DNA from: Parvibaculum sp041688015 | GTDB taxonomy: Bacteria > Pseudomonadota > Alphaproteobacteria > Parvibaculales > Parvibaculaceae | DNA: 64,000 bases | Direction: 5' to 3' | NCBI GenBank assembly: GCA_041688015.1 | Contig: JBDNIY010000010.1 | Span: 104,570-168,569, forward strand | Part shown: in pieces, positions 1 to 8,428 of the stretch | Position numbering within the stretch: position 1 is the stretch's first letter | How the letters are laid out: each line of letters opens with the position of its first letter | Made by a program: the position numbers and the translations under genes | The notes under the pieces: model-generated | What the model was told of the DNA's origin: nothing | Seen by the model: the letters and a program-made list of their open reading frames with translations, nothing else | Database searches by the model: none

Positions 1-1074
1 ACAATGGGGCTTCTTCAAGAGGCCCGTTTGAAGGCTGTGACCCGGCTTGGTGAACTTGCCCAGGATCATGGCGCTTGCCACGTGCTGGTGGCGGGTGATG
101 TTTACGACATGGAAGCGCTCTCGCCGCGCTCACTCAATCAGCCCCTTGAGCGGATGCGGAATTTTGGCGCGATCCATTGGCATCTATTACCGGGCAATCA
201 CGATCCGCACCGACCTAACGGCCTATGGGCTCAACTCTTGCGCAAAGGCGTGCCCGCAAATGTGCACATCCATGTCGCACCGGAGCCTGTGATTTACGCG
301 GACGAGTTGTTTGCATTGTTGCCCGCGCCACTCTTTCACCGGCGAACGCTTGGCGATCCGACCGCCTACATGGACGAGGTGGAGCTACCTAGTGAGCTTT
401 TGTGTATCGGCATTGCCCACGGTACGGTCACCGGATTCGGCTCTGATGATCGCGATGTTCCGAATTTCATTGCGCCAGACCGTCCGACTCTTGCAGGCCT
501 ATCCTACCTTGCGCTGGGCGACTGGCACGGCCAGAGAAAAATCAACGCGCATTGTTGGTACAGCGGCACGCCCGAAACGGACGCCTTTGATGTGGTGGGC
601 GGCGGACAGGCGCTTCTGGTCGAAATCGACGGCCACGGGGTGCAACCAACAGTAACGCCGTTGGCGACGGGCCATTACACTTGGCTCACATTTTCCGAAC
701 AAATCAACGGTCGCGCCGACATCGATTTTCTTGCCGGAAAATTGCGCGGCCTATCGGATGATCTTGCCCGGATTTCAGTGCATCTTGATGTTGAGGGCGC
801 GCTTTCCTTGGAAGAACGGCAGTATTTTGAAGATCAGATCGTCGATGGTGTTTCGGCTGCACTTTGCTTTATGCGCGTCGAGGACCGCCGCTTATTCGCT
901 CAGCCGACGCAAGCGGATCTGGATCGAATCGATCGAGGCGGTTTCGTTCGCACCGCAGCGGAAGCGCTTAAGCGCAAAGCCGAGGAGGGCGGCGAGCAAG
1001 ACCGCGAGATCGCCGCTAAGGCGCTGCAACGCCTTTATGTTGAACACATGAAGCTACAGGTGGGGCAGCGATGA
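1..1074 (+). CDS. SbcD/YhaO-like metallophosphoesterase (5' partial)
   Basis: Predicted calcineurin-like phosphoesterase and nuclease partner of the ATPase that follows. Visible metal-site motifs are AGDVYD, LPGNHDP, IAHG and LGDWHG. The usual family N-terminus (an Asp-x-His motif such as TADWHLG) is missing. No in-frame stop precedes the ATG at position 4, so the gene very probably starts outside the window. Its stop overlaps the start of the next gene by ATGA, which implies translational coupling of an SbcCD/YhaO-YhaN-type nuclease-ATPase pair. DNA-end processing or phage defence is inferred, not shown. Confidence 0.75.
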   Translation, partial: TMGLLQEARLKAVTRLGELAQDHGACHVLVAGDVYDMEALSPRSLNQPLERMRNFGAIHWHLLPGNHDPHRPNGLWAQLLRKGVPANVHIHVAPEPVIYADELFALLPAPLFHRRTLGDPTAYMDEVELPSELLCIGIAHGTVTGFGSDDRDVPNFIAPDRPTLAGLSYLALGDWHGQRKINAHCWYSGTPETDAFDVVGGGQALLVEIDGHGVQPTVTPLATGHYTWLTFSEQINGRADIDFLAGKLRGLSDDLARISVHLDVEGALSLEERQYFEDQIVDGVSAALCFMRVEDRRLFAQPTQADLDRIDRGGFVRTAAEALKRKAEEGGEQDREIAAKALQRLYVEHMKLQVGQR

Positions 1075-3779
1075 AACTACGGTCACTCGCCCTCAACCAG
1101 TTCAAAAAATTCACAGCGCCCGTGCGATTGGATGGCATCAAGGATGGCCTGAATGTTGTGGTCGGACCTAATGAAATGGGAAAATCGACACTACTCGACG
1201 CTTTGCGCGCTGCGCTTTTTGAAAAATACAGCTCGAAAGCTCAGCCTATCGCGGCATTGCAGAATGATCGCAATCAAGCCGGACCGGTTGTCGAGCTTGA
1301 ATTCGAAATGGATGATGGCCGCTATCGGATAACGAAGCGATTTATCAAGAAACCCTATGCGCGGCTGGCCTGCCCCGATGGGCGTGTGCTTGAAAGCGAT
1401 GCTGCGGAAGAAGCGTTGCGCGGACTTCTCGGGTTTGAAGAAGCGGGCAAGACTGGCGCCAAGCCGGACACTCTAGGTATGTGGAATGTCCTTTGGGTGC
1501 AGCAGGGACATTCATTTGGGGCACTTGATTTACCGGAAACCGCGCGATCAAGCCTTCATAGCGCGCTCGAGTCCGAAGTTGGCGAAGTTCTCGGTGGCCG
1601 ACGTGGCCGTGCCTTGCCTCAAGCAATCGATAAACAGCTCGGAGAGCTGGTCACGAGTGGCCGCAAGCCACGCGGAGAATACAAAGGCGCAATCGATCGT
1701 CGGGATGCCTTGCAGTCTGATCTTGCGGACCTACAAATACGTCGCTCGGAACTCTCGAAAACTCTCGATGATCTAGAAGACGCTGACGAAACGCTTACTC
1801 GCCTAACTTCCACCGATCGAGATAATGAAGATCAAGCCGAGCTTGATGGCGCCAGAACACGCCACAGCCAACTTGCTGCGCTCGAAGCAGGAATTCAAGC
1901 ATCAGAGACTGAACTGAAACTAATACAGCGCAATCTTGAGCAAGCTGAACAAGCAAAGGCTTTACGCAAGAGTGTCAGGGAAGGTATTGCGGCCGATGAA
2001 ATAGCTATCGAGGCAGACCGCAAACACCTCGTGGAAGTGATTGCACAGGAAAAGGATGCGCGTCAAAAATATGATGTCTTGCAAGAGCGCATTCGAACGG
2101 CCGAGGGGGCTGTCACGGAGGCCGATGCCGCGGTTGCATTGAAACGGCGCGGCCTAACGACCGTTGAGCGTGACGCGCGTATTCGCAACCTGCAGGATCA
2201 ATTAGCAAAAGCGCAAGACGCTGAAAAACGCCTTCACAATGCGCAGAAAGGCGCAGCCTCCATTCTCGTGTCAGATAAGGCCATTGAACGCATACGCGCA
2301 GCAGCCAAGGCAGTAGACACTGGCGACGCGCGGCTTAGCGCTGCCGCCACTAACATCATCTTCGAAATGAAGCAGGATTCGCTGGCGGGTATCGAAATCG
2401 ACGGGAAGCCAATCGCTGGGGATCGCCCTCTTGTGCTGGTGGTTGAACCGGCTAGCATAACAATCCCCGGCCGCGGCAAGATCATTGTCGACCCTGCCAT
2501 TAAGGACCGGGACAAGCTTATCGCCCAGCAGCGCGACGAGCGTTCCAACCTCAAGGCCAAATTGGCCGATGCTGGTGTCACCAGCATTGAGGACGCAGAA
2601 CAACAACATACAAGAAGACGCAAACTACTCGAGCAAGCTGAACTTGCCCGACAAGAAGCGACCCTGCACGCCCCGGCCACTGACGATTACGAAGCGGGCG
2701 CCCAACCGCTTACGGATTACATCGAAGGTTTACGCCATGTTTTTACGCGAGAAAAAAATGAACTGGACTTGCAGACCCTTCCAACAAGACAACAGATGCA
2801 GACTGCCTTGGACGCCGCCGAGGAACGGGCTGGAGCCACTCGGCACGATATCCAAACGGCGCGTGCTGCGCTTGCGGGTCCCACTGAAACGCTTGAGCGC
2901 GCCAAGACTGAACTCACAACTCTAAAGACTCGTCACGACGATGCTGCGGCGCAGCTCAAAAGGCGACAGGAAGAATTTTTGGAGGCACAAAGCTCATGCT
3001 CCGATCTGAAACTTCAAGATGACTTAGGCGCCGCTCGTAATGCGCTAACAGCACAACAGAAGGCAGTGGCCAACCTCCAAGACCAGCGCACAGATGAAAC
3101 GTTGCCACAACTTGAAGCCCGGATTAAGAGGCACGATCAGGCGATCCGTGACAGACGCGATAAGCGCGAAGCCCTCAAGGTTAGAATCGCCGGTCTCAAG
3201 TCGCTGATCGAAGCACTTGAAGGAGCAGGACTAGATGAAGCGATTGAGAAAAAGGATCGCGAGCGTGAACTCTGCGGACAAGAATGCGCGCGGTTTGAGC
3301 ATGAAGTTACCGTGCTGTCGCTTTTGCTGTCTGCCTTACGTGACGCAGAGCAAGAGGCCAAGGAGCGTTATCTTTCACCTGTTCTCAAGCGGGTACGCCC
3401 TTACCTGCAGCTACTGTTTCCCGGGGCCGAAATCGCAATCGATGAAAACTTGCACATCACAGGAGTCGTCAGAGAGGCTGGTTACGAAGAAGCATTTCAC
3501 CATCTCAGCATGGGAACGCAGGAGCAGATCGCCGTGCTAGTACGGCTCGCGTTTGCAGAAATGCTGGTTGAACAAGGCCAACCGGCGACAGTCGTTCTTG
3601 ATGACGTACTCGTATTTTCGGATGACCGGCGGATGGGGCGCATGTTCGATATCCTCAATATGGCGGCGCGCAACGTTCAGGTCATCGTCCTCACCTGTCG
3701 CGAACAACTTTTCGAAGGTCTCGGGGGGCAGCAACTATCTTTGCAAGCTGGAAGCAGCGAAGACCTAATGTCAGCATGA
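1071..3779 (+). CDS. SbcC/YhaN-like coiled-coil AAA ATPase
   Basis: A 902-aa SMC/Rad50-type ATPase. The N-terminal Walker A is at residues 32-40 (GPNEMGKST). Long heptad-rich coiled coils, high in Glu, Lys, Arg, Ala and Gln, fill the middle. The C-terminus has the ABC signature LSMGTQEQ and a Walker B of the form TVVLDDVLVFSDD. I see no CxxC zinc hook at the coiled-coil apex, which fits YhaN-like proteins better than SbcC/Rad50. It follows the phosphoesterase with a 4-bp overlap and should form a complex with it that couples ATP hydrolysis to DNA cleavage. The exact substrate is unknown. Confidence 0.8.
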   Translation: MKLRSLALNQFKKFTAPVRLDGIKDGLNVVVGPNEMGKSTLLDALRAALFEKYSSKAQPIAALQNDRNQAGPVVELEFEMDDGRYRITKRFIKKPYARLACPDGRVLESDAAEEALRGLLGFEEAGKTGAKPDTLGMWNVLWVQQGHSFGALDLPETARSSLHSALESEVGEVLGGRRGRALPQAIDKQLGELVTSGRKPRGEYKGAIDRRDALQSDLADLQIRRSELSKTLDDLEDADETLTRLTSTDRDNEDQAELDGARTRHSQLAALEAGIQASETELKLIQRNLEQAEQAKALRKSVREGIAADEIAIEADRKHLVEVIAQEKDARQKYDVLQERIRTAEGAVTEADAAVALKRRGLTTVERDARIRNLQDQLAKAQDAEKRLHNAQKGAASILVSDKAIERIRAAAKAVDTGDARLSAAATNIIFEMKQDSLAGIEIDGKPIAGDRPLVLVVEPASITIPGRGKIIVDPAIKDRDKLIAQQRDERSNLKAKLADAGVTSIEDAEQQHTRRRKLLEQAELARQEATLHAPATDDYEAGAQPLTDYIEGLRHVFTREKNELDLQTLPTRQQMQTALDAAEERAGATRHDIQTARAALAGPTETLERAKTELTTLKTRHDDAAAQLKRRQEEFLEAQSSCSDLKLQDDLGAARNALTAQQKAVANLQDQRTDETLPQLEARIKRHDQAIRDRRDKREALKVRIAGLKSLIEALEGAGLDEAIEKKDRERELCGQECARFEHEVTVLSLLLSALRDAEQEAKERYLSPVLKRVRPYLQLLFPGAEIAIDENLHITGVVREAGYEEAFHHLSMGTQEQIAVLVRLAFAEMLVEQGQPATVVLDDVLVFSDDRRMGRMFDILNMAARNVQVIVLTCREQLFEGLGGQQLSLQAGSSEDLMSA

Positions 3780-3995
3780 GACCCACGATCGATAGATTGG
3801 GACTGTCGCAAAGTCAGGCGACAGTTGCCACTTCTTGGGCTTCACAGCAGAAAAGTCAGAGATGCCGCTCTATACGAAATATCCCATTACACGGGGCTGT
3901 CGAGCGTAGTTTTCAGAACGCAGATTTTTTTATCCACCTTGGGCGTACGCCCCATACTATTCATTTAATTAGGGTCAACGAACGGGGTTAGCAGC

Positions 3996-6182
3996 ATGGA
4001 AAAGCTCAAGATCGCTCTTGAGAATTGCTACGGCATTCGAAAAATGGATGCTGAGTTTGATTTTACAAAAAAGCCCGCACAGCTGATCTATGCACCAAAC
4101 GGTTCAATGAAGTCATCATTCGCCAAGACTTTCAAAGACCACAGCATGGCTACGCCATCACGCGACCGGATTTACACTGACCGAGAGACCAAGCGATCAA
4201 TCTTGGATCACGAGAACAAGGAGCTGCCTGCTGACACTGTTTTTGTCATTGAGCCATACGATGCCGGATATCAATCCGGCCGGGTATCTACGCTTCTTGT
4301 GAACAAAGCTTTGAAAGTGAAATATGACGCAATCCTGAAATCGATTCAGGAGAAACAAGATGCCCTTATTTCGAAGGTCAAAAAGACATCTGGCATTCGG
4401 TCAGGCATTGAGGAAATAATTTCTGTCGCTTTCACAAGAAAGCCCGACAATTTGCTTCGAGCGTTCGACCGCATTCGCTCTGAAGTCAAAGATGATCCAT
4501 TTGATCAGTCTTTAGAGGGCATAAAATATGGTTCCCTCTTCAATGACAAGGTTGAAGCGTTTTTAGCAGACCCCGACTTGAAAGCCGCATTGGAAGACTA
4601 TACCGCAACCTATGACAACCTCTTGGAGAAGTCGCGATTTTTCAGAAAAGGTGTTTTCAATCATTATCAGGCCGGAGAAATCGCAAAACAGCTAAAGAAC
4701 CATGGATTTTTTCAAGCTGAGCATAAAATTTATCTGCATTCTGATGCGGAAGATACCAAGGTCGAAACTGAAAAAGAATTAGAGAATATAATTTCGGAAG
4801 AATTAGAAGCGATCCTTTCAGATGACGCCCTCAAAGAAAAATTCGAAAAGATCGATAAGAAGCTTACCAACAAAGAGCTTAGAGATTTTCGAGAGTTTTT
4901 GCTGTCCAACCAAACGCTGATCCCGCGCCTGCAAGAGCCGGATGTGTTTAAAGAGGATTTGCTGAAATCCTATCTTATGCTCCTCAAGGACGACTTCGAA
5001 GAGCTTATGAGCGAATTCTCGGACGGGAAGAAGCGGCTGGATGAGATCGCCAATGAAGCTTCCGATCAGGCGACAAAGTGGCAAGAGGTAATCAACATCT
5101 TCAATCGCCGGTTTTCTGTTCCGTTCAAGGTCAGCATAGAAAACAAGCAAGATGTTATTTTAAAACGATCTACACCGAATATTGGGTTCATGTTTGAGGA
5201 CACTTCAGAACAACCAATAGCCGTGAACCGTGATCAACTTGTCGACGTTCTTAGCAACGGGGAACGGCGAGCATTGTATATTCTTAACATTATTTTCGAA
5301 GTGGAGGCGCGTAAGAGCGAACATGTAAAAACGCTATTTGTTGTTGACGATATAGCTGACTCTTTCGACTACAAGAACAAATATGCGATAGTCGAATACC
5401 TCAGTGACATATTGGCCGAACCGGATTTTCGACAAATCATACTGACCCATAACTATGATTTTTATCGAACCGTTTGGAAGCGGCTGGATTTATCAGGTGC
5501 CAATTTTCACATCTCGAAGACATCGGATAAAATCGAACTATCGAGCGAAAAGATGTACCGCGACCCCTTTGAGAAATGGAAGGCAACCGCCAACAAAGCA
5601 GATAAAACCGATGTTCTTTTGGCCATGGTCCCGTTCGTGAGAAATTTGGCCGACTATTGCGGTTTCAAGGAAGATTCGGAAAAGCTAACGAGTCTTCTGC
5701 ACCAAAAAGCGGACAGCGCTTCTATAACGCTTTCAGGTCTTTTCAGCATCTATAAGAAGGTGTTGAACGGACAGGAATTCAGCACGGAATTAGCGGCCGA
5801 CACTGCTGTGATTCCGCTCCTTTTGGAAACAGCAAAGAGCATCGCCGGGGCTGGTGAGATCGCGCTCGATCTCGAAAAAAAGGTAGTCCTATCGATAGCG
5901 ATCCGCCTTGTTGCTGAAGCAAAGATGATTGCTGTCATTAACGATGATGCTTTTGTGAACGGCATCAATAGCAATCAGACCGCTAAGCTGCTTCGTAAAC
6001 TGAAAGACGTGATTGGAGGCGATGAGGCAAAAGCGCCACTGATTGCGCTTATGGATCGGGTGAATTTGATGACCCCTGAAAACATTCACTTGAACTCGTT
6101 TATGTATGAGCCGATCCTGGACATGTCTGCAGAGCACTTAGCGCGGCTTTACAATGAACTAATTGTAGAGTGCACGATTTGA
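3996..6182 (+). CDS. ABC-type ATPase with possible PrrC/RloC-like nuclease domain
   Basis: A 728-aa protein of the AAA_13 type. Walker A is at 33-42 (APNGSMKSSF), a coiled-coil-like middle spans about 90-380, the ABC signature LSNGER is at 419-424, Walker B VVDD ends at D451-D452, and the switch His (LTHN) is H485. The C-terminal domain (about 530-728) holds R637-x3-E641 and a conserved-looking H698 in the context NIHLNSF. PrrC and RloC anticodon nucleases use an Arg-x3-Glu ... His catalytic set after the same kind of ATPase, so tRNA cleavage on phage infection is a reasonable hypothesis. No restriction-modification genes adjoin it. The gene is AT-richer than its neighbours, which suggests transfer. 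Confidence 0.6.
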   Translation: MEKLKIALENCYGIRKMDAEFDFTKKPAQLIYAPNGSMKSSFAKTFKDHSMATPSRDRIYTDRETKRSILDHENKELPADTVFVIEPYDAGYQSGRVSTLLVNKALKVKYDAILKSIQEKQDALISKVKKTSGIRSGIEEIISVAFTRKPDNLLRAFDRIRSEVKDDPFDQSLEGIKYGSLFNDKVEAFLADPDLKAALEDYTATYDNLLEKSRFFRKGVFNHYQAGEIAKQLKNHGFFQAEHKIYLHSDAEDTKVETEKELENIISEELEAILSDDALKEKFEKIDKKLTNKELRDFREFLLSNQTLIPRLQEPDVFKEDLLKSYLMLLKDDFEELMSEFSDGKKRLDEIANEASDQATKWQEVINIFNRRFSVPFKVSIENKQDVILKRSTPNIGFMFEDTSEQPIAVNRDQLVDVLSNGERRALYILNIIFEVEARKSEHVKTLFVVDDIADSFDYKNKYAIVEYLSDILAEPDFRQIILTHNYDFYRTVWKRLDLSGANFHISKTSDKIELSSEKMYRDPFEKWKATANKADKTDVLLAMVPFVRNLADYCGFKEDSEKLTSLLHQKADSASITLSGLFSIYKKVLNGQEFSTELAADTAVIPLLLETAKSIAGAGEIALDLEKKVVLSIAIRLVAEAKMIAVINDDAFVNGINSNQTAKLLRKLKDVIGGDEAKAPLIALMDRVNLMTPENIHLNSFMYEPILDMSAEHLARLYNELIVECTI

Positions 6183-6537
6183 TGCTCAAACCCGCCAGCC
6201 ACGCTTATTTTCACATTTTTTTTGGGGAGCCGGTAATCTTGGCCGATGCCCCCGTGATCAGTAACACGGGGGGCTCTAAATACATCCCCAGCTTCCGCGC
6301 CAGCTTTGGGCAAGGGATTGCCCCAAATTCCCCTTCCTTCCCGTCGCAGGCGGGCCTTGAGGGCCGCAAAGCGGCTTGAAAGGCATGCCGAGCCCCAGCC
6401 GGTGCGTCCGGGCCGGGTCAAGGCTGGCGAAGCCACGCCGCGAAGCGGCGCTTGGCCTTGATGCGGCTCGGTCGCACTGGCCCTTGCTTCCTGATCTGCC
6501 CCTAGGAGCCTCTGAGATGCCCGCTGACGCGATTTGA
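6183..6537. other. Non-coding, hairpin-rich segment upstream of the MerR/Rep operon
   Basis: I see no gene here. It holds a strong hairpin at 6248-6274 (GCCCCCGTG, 8-nt loop, CACGGGGGGC) and GC-rich inverted repeats around 6360-6490, including GCCGC-gaa-GCGGC near 6438. The first hairpin could terminate the upstream ATPase gene. The cluster could also be a replication origin used by the Rep protein encoded downstream. Neither role can be settled from the sequence. Confidence 0.35.
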
Positions 6538-6560
6538 TAGGACATGTCGCGTCCTATACA
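6538..6560 (+). promoter_or_regulatory. Dyad operator and -10 box of the MerR-like gene
   Basis: TAGGAC-N7-GTCCTA at 6538-6556 overlaps a -10-like TATACA (6555-6560). The same dyad with the same spacing recurs at 7100-7116 before rep. A transcript from this -10 would begin within a few nt of the ATG at 6570, so the message would be leaderless or nearly so. Autoregulation by the MerR-like protein is inferred. Confidence 0.55.
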
Positions 6561-6569
6561 CTCCGAGGC

Positions 6570-7085
6570 ATGGAACGATTCGCATACAGTGTCAGGGAGC
6601 TTGTCGACAAACTCAGCCCGGAAGGGGATGAAGCGGAGAAGTTACGCCTTATTCGTCAGATCAGGCATTGGACCAACGCGGACCTTCTCACCCCTCAGGG
6701 CAAGAAACACACTGGCACGGGCGTCAGTCGCGAATATGGGCCCGATGAGGTGCGCAAGGCCGCAATCCTTCGGGAGCTGACCCGCTTTGGGATGACGGTG
6801 ACCCAACTGGAAGGCACTGGCGAATATCTGGATATGCTTGCCGATGACCCCTCATGGAAAGACGCCATCACAAACAAAAAGCCCGTCTATCTCGAACTCT
6901 TCTCAACACCCGACGATGACGGCCAATCTTGGCAGGTTGCCCGAGACGAGCCTGATCTCAAGAAAATTCACCCTGACGCCAAGCCATCGATCCTAAAGAT
7001 CGGCAACAAACGCTTGCCGGGCGCGTCCTATACCAGCGCGCTTGTCCTAAGCCTCAATCGTATCTTCGCCCGCTTGAAGGTGTGA
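6570..7085 (+). CDS. MerR-like DNA-binding regulator
   Basis: A 171-aa protein. Its N-terminal 80 residues look like a MerR-type winged helix: VRELV, then a wing-like IRHWTNADLL, then GVSREYGPDEVRKAAILREL and a FGMTV turn. I see no ligand or metal Cys cluster, and the C-terminal half resembles nothing I know. I chose ATG 6570 over the in-frame upstream ATG at 6534 because the -10 box and operator (6538-6560) lie between them. It probably controls its own promoter and that of the replication gene, since the same dyad lies in both. Confidence 0.6.
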   Translation: MERFAYSVRELVDKLSPEGDEAEKLRLIRQIRHWTNADLLTPQGKKHTGTGVSREYGPDEVRKAAILRELTRFGMTVTQLEGTGEYLDMLADDPSWKDAITNKKPVYLELFSTPDDDGQSWQVARDEPDLKKIHPDAKPSILKIGNKRLPGASYTSALVLSLNRIFARLKV

Positions 7086-7089
7086 TCAT

Positions 7090-7121
7090 TTGAAACTAAA
7101 GGACATAAAACGTCCTATAAT
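7090..7121 (+). promoter_or_regulatory. Promoter of rep with embedded dyad
   Basis: A -35 TTGAAA (7090-7095) and a perfect -10 TATAAT (7116-7121) are separated by 20 bp. The dyad AGGAC-N7-GTCCT (7100-7116) fills the spacer. Overlong spacers that hold the operator are the hallmark of MerR-type promoters, where the regulator untwists the DNA to activate. The start codon of rep is at 7145, with a purine-rich AGAGG at 7126-7130. Confidence 0.65.
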
Positions 7122-7144
7122 CTATAGAGGAAAACTAAAGCGCC

Positions 7145-8242
7145 ATGAAAATTAGACCTAAAGCCACGCCAGCGCCTTTGCCGCGCCTTCTGATACACGG
7201 GCTCGATAGCTTTTACGTCTGCTACTACTTCGACCTTGCCAGCTCGAAGCTCGACTTCGACGAACTCGAATATCTCAAGCAACTTGCTAAAGATCGCGAG
7301 GCCGATAAGGCCCATATCGAAATTGGCCGCGAACGCTTTCAGGTCATGCCGAGCGGGCAGAAATTCTATAAGTGCGTGCTCGTCAACCGGGACTTTAAGA
7401 TTGCCCTTGCCGAGCACATGCACCCCTCAGTTAAAGTTCAGTTCTTTAGCGAAGCTCTGTGGCGGGATGGCGCGCGCGCCTTGCATGAGCGCATTATCGA
7501 ATTCGCTAAAGCGATAGGGGCGGCAACGCTTAAGCCCGAGCAGATTGTTCGAGCCGATTGGGCTTTTGACTTTGATTTGGCTGCAATCGACTTCGATGAA
7601 GATGACTTCGTCTCTCGCGCTATCAAGAACAACAAATGGAGGAAGGGGCACGCCGTTCAAACGTTCGGATTCGGTGTGGGAGAAATTGTTGCCCGCATCT
7701 ATGACAAGGTCGCGGAAATAGACAACGCAAGCGGCAAGGCTTGGTTCCATGACCTTTGGGGTCAAAAAGAAAATGTTTGGCGTGTTGAGTTCCAAGTCAG
7801 AGGCGAGAGGCTTAGGCAGGCCGGTATAAGGACCATTGATGATCTTGAAGACTTACAGGGCGATCTTCTTAAGCAACTTGCTTTAGCGCACACGTCCTTG
7901 CGCAGGCCAAACGGTGACAGCAATAGGGCCCGCTGGCCGTTGCATCCACTGTGGCAATCTTTAGTCGCCGCTATAGATGCAATGCCGCAACTTGGCCTTT
8001 GCCGTCACTACGACCCGGCCAATTCCCTTGAGTATCGCTATAGGAAAATGAGCCAAAGCCTATACGGCTCACTAAAGGGATTGGGCGCTCTTTCTCACCT
8101 TATGGCCCCGAGTAAGGGCATCCCGACATTTGAGGAAATCCTAAAGCAACTCCCTAAAGCGACCGACCCGTTCCACTCCGACTCTATCTGGCAAGCGGCT
8201 TTGGAAGAGCGTCTTCGTAAGCATAGGGCGGGCCAATGGTAG
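7145..8242 (+). CDS. Rep_trans-like replication initiation factor (or MobT-type relaxase)
   Basis: A 365-aa protein resembling the rolling-circle replication initiation factor family. R136-x-D138 lies in VRADWAFDFD, an ARIYDK motif lies near 183-188, and VEFQVRGERLRQ near 214-225 matches the family pattern of an acidic residue and Arg on one strand. It would nick the element's origin or transfer origin. It sits between a MerR-type regulator and a serine recombinase, typical of a small integrative element. The distinction between replication initiator and MobT relaxase cannot be made here. Confidence 0.55.
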   Translation: MKIRPKATPAPLPRLLIHGLDSFYVCYYFDLASSKLDFDELEYLKQLAKDREADKAHIEIGRERFQVMPSGQKFYKCVLVNRDFKIALAEHMHPSVKVQFFSEALWRDGARALHERIIEFAKAIGAATLKPEQIVRADWAFDFDLAAIDFDEDDFVSRAIKNNKWRKGHAVQTFGFGVGEIVARIYDKVAEIDNASGKAWFHDLWGQKENVWRVEFQVRGERLRQAGIRTIDDLEDLQGDLLKQLALAHTSLRRPNGDSNRARWPLHPLWQSLVAAIDAMPQLGLCRHYDPANSLEYRYRKMSQSLYGSLKGLGALSHLMAPSKGIPTFEEILKQLPKATDPFHSDSIWQAALEERLRKHRAGQW

Positions 8243-8400
8243 AGGACGGAGACGGCGAGCTTTACGTGCAAAGCGATTTGCCCGAGACTCCAGCGATTAC
8301 ATCGGAGGAACTCGCCCTAATCGAGATCCATATGCGCGATCTCGTATCGAAGATTTGTAGGGCCGAGGCCGCTAACGATAACGACGAAGGCGTGCACTGA
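8236..8400 (+). CDS. Small acidic hypothetical protein, 54 aa
   Basis: ATG 8236 overlaps the end of rep (ATGGTAG), so it is probably translationally coupled. The product is acidic, starting MVEDGDGELYV and ending NDNDEGVH. It has a predicted helix EELALIEIHMRDLVSKI in the middle and no recognisable domain. It is followed after 28 bp by the recombinase gene, with GGAGAG before that start. Position suggests an accessory to replication or recombination; function unknown. Confidence 0.5.
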   Translation: MVEDGDGELYVQSDLPETPAITSEELALIEIHMRDLVSKICRAEAANDNDEGVH

Positions 8401-8428
8401 AGCCATGCCGATTAAGTAGGAGAGCGTC

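Noticed and set aside
3776..3991. 71-aa reading frame overlapping the end of the coiled-coil ATPase gene
   Set aside because: No good ribosome-binding site and low-complexity, Ser/Arg/Gln-rich translation; more likely an intergenic spacer.
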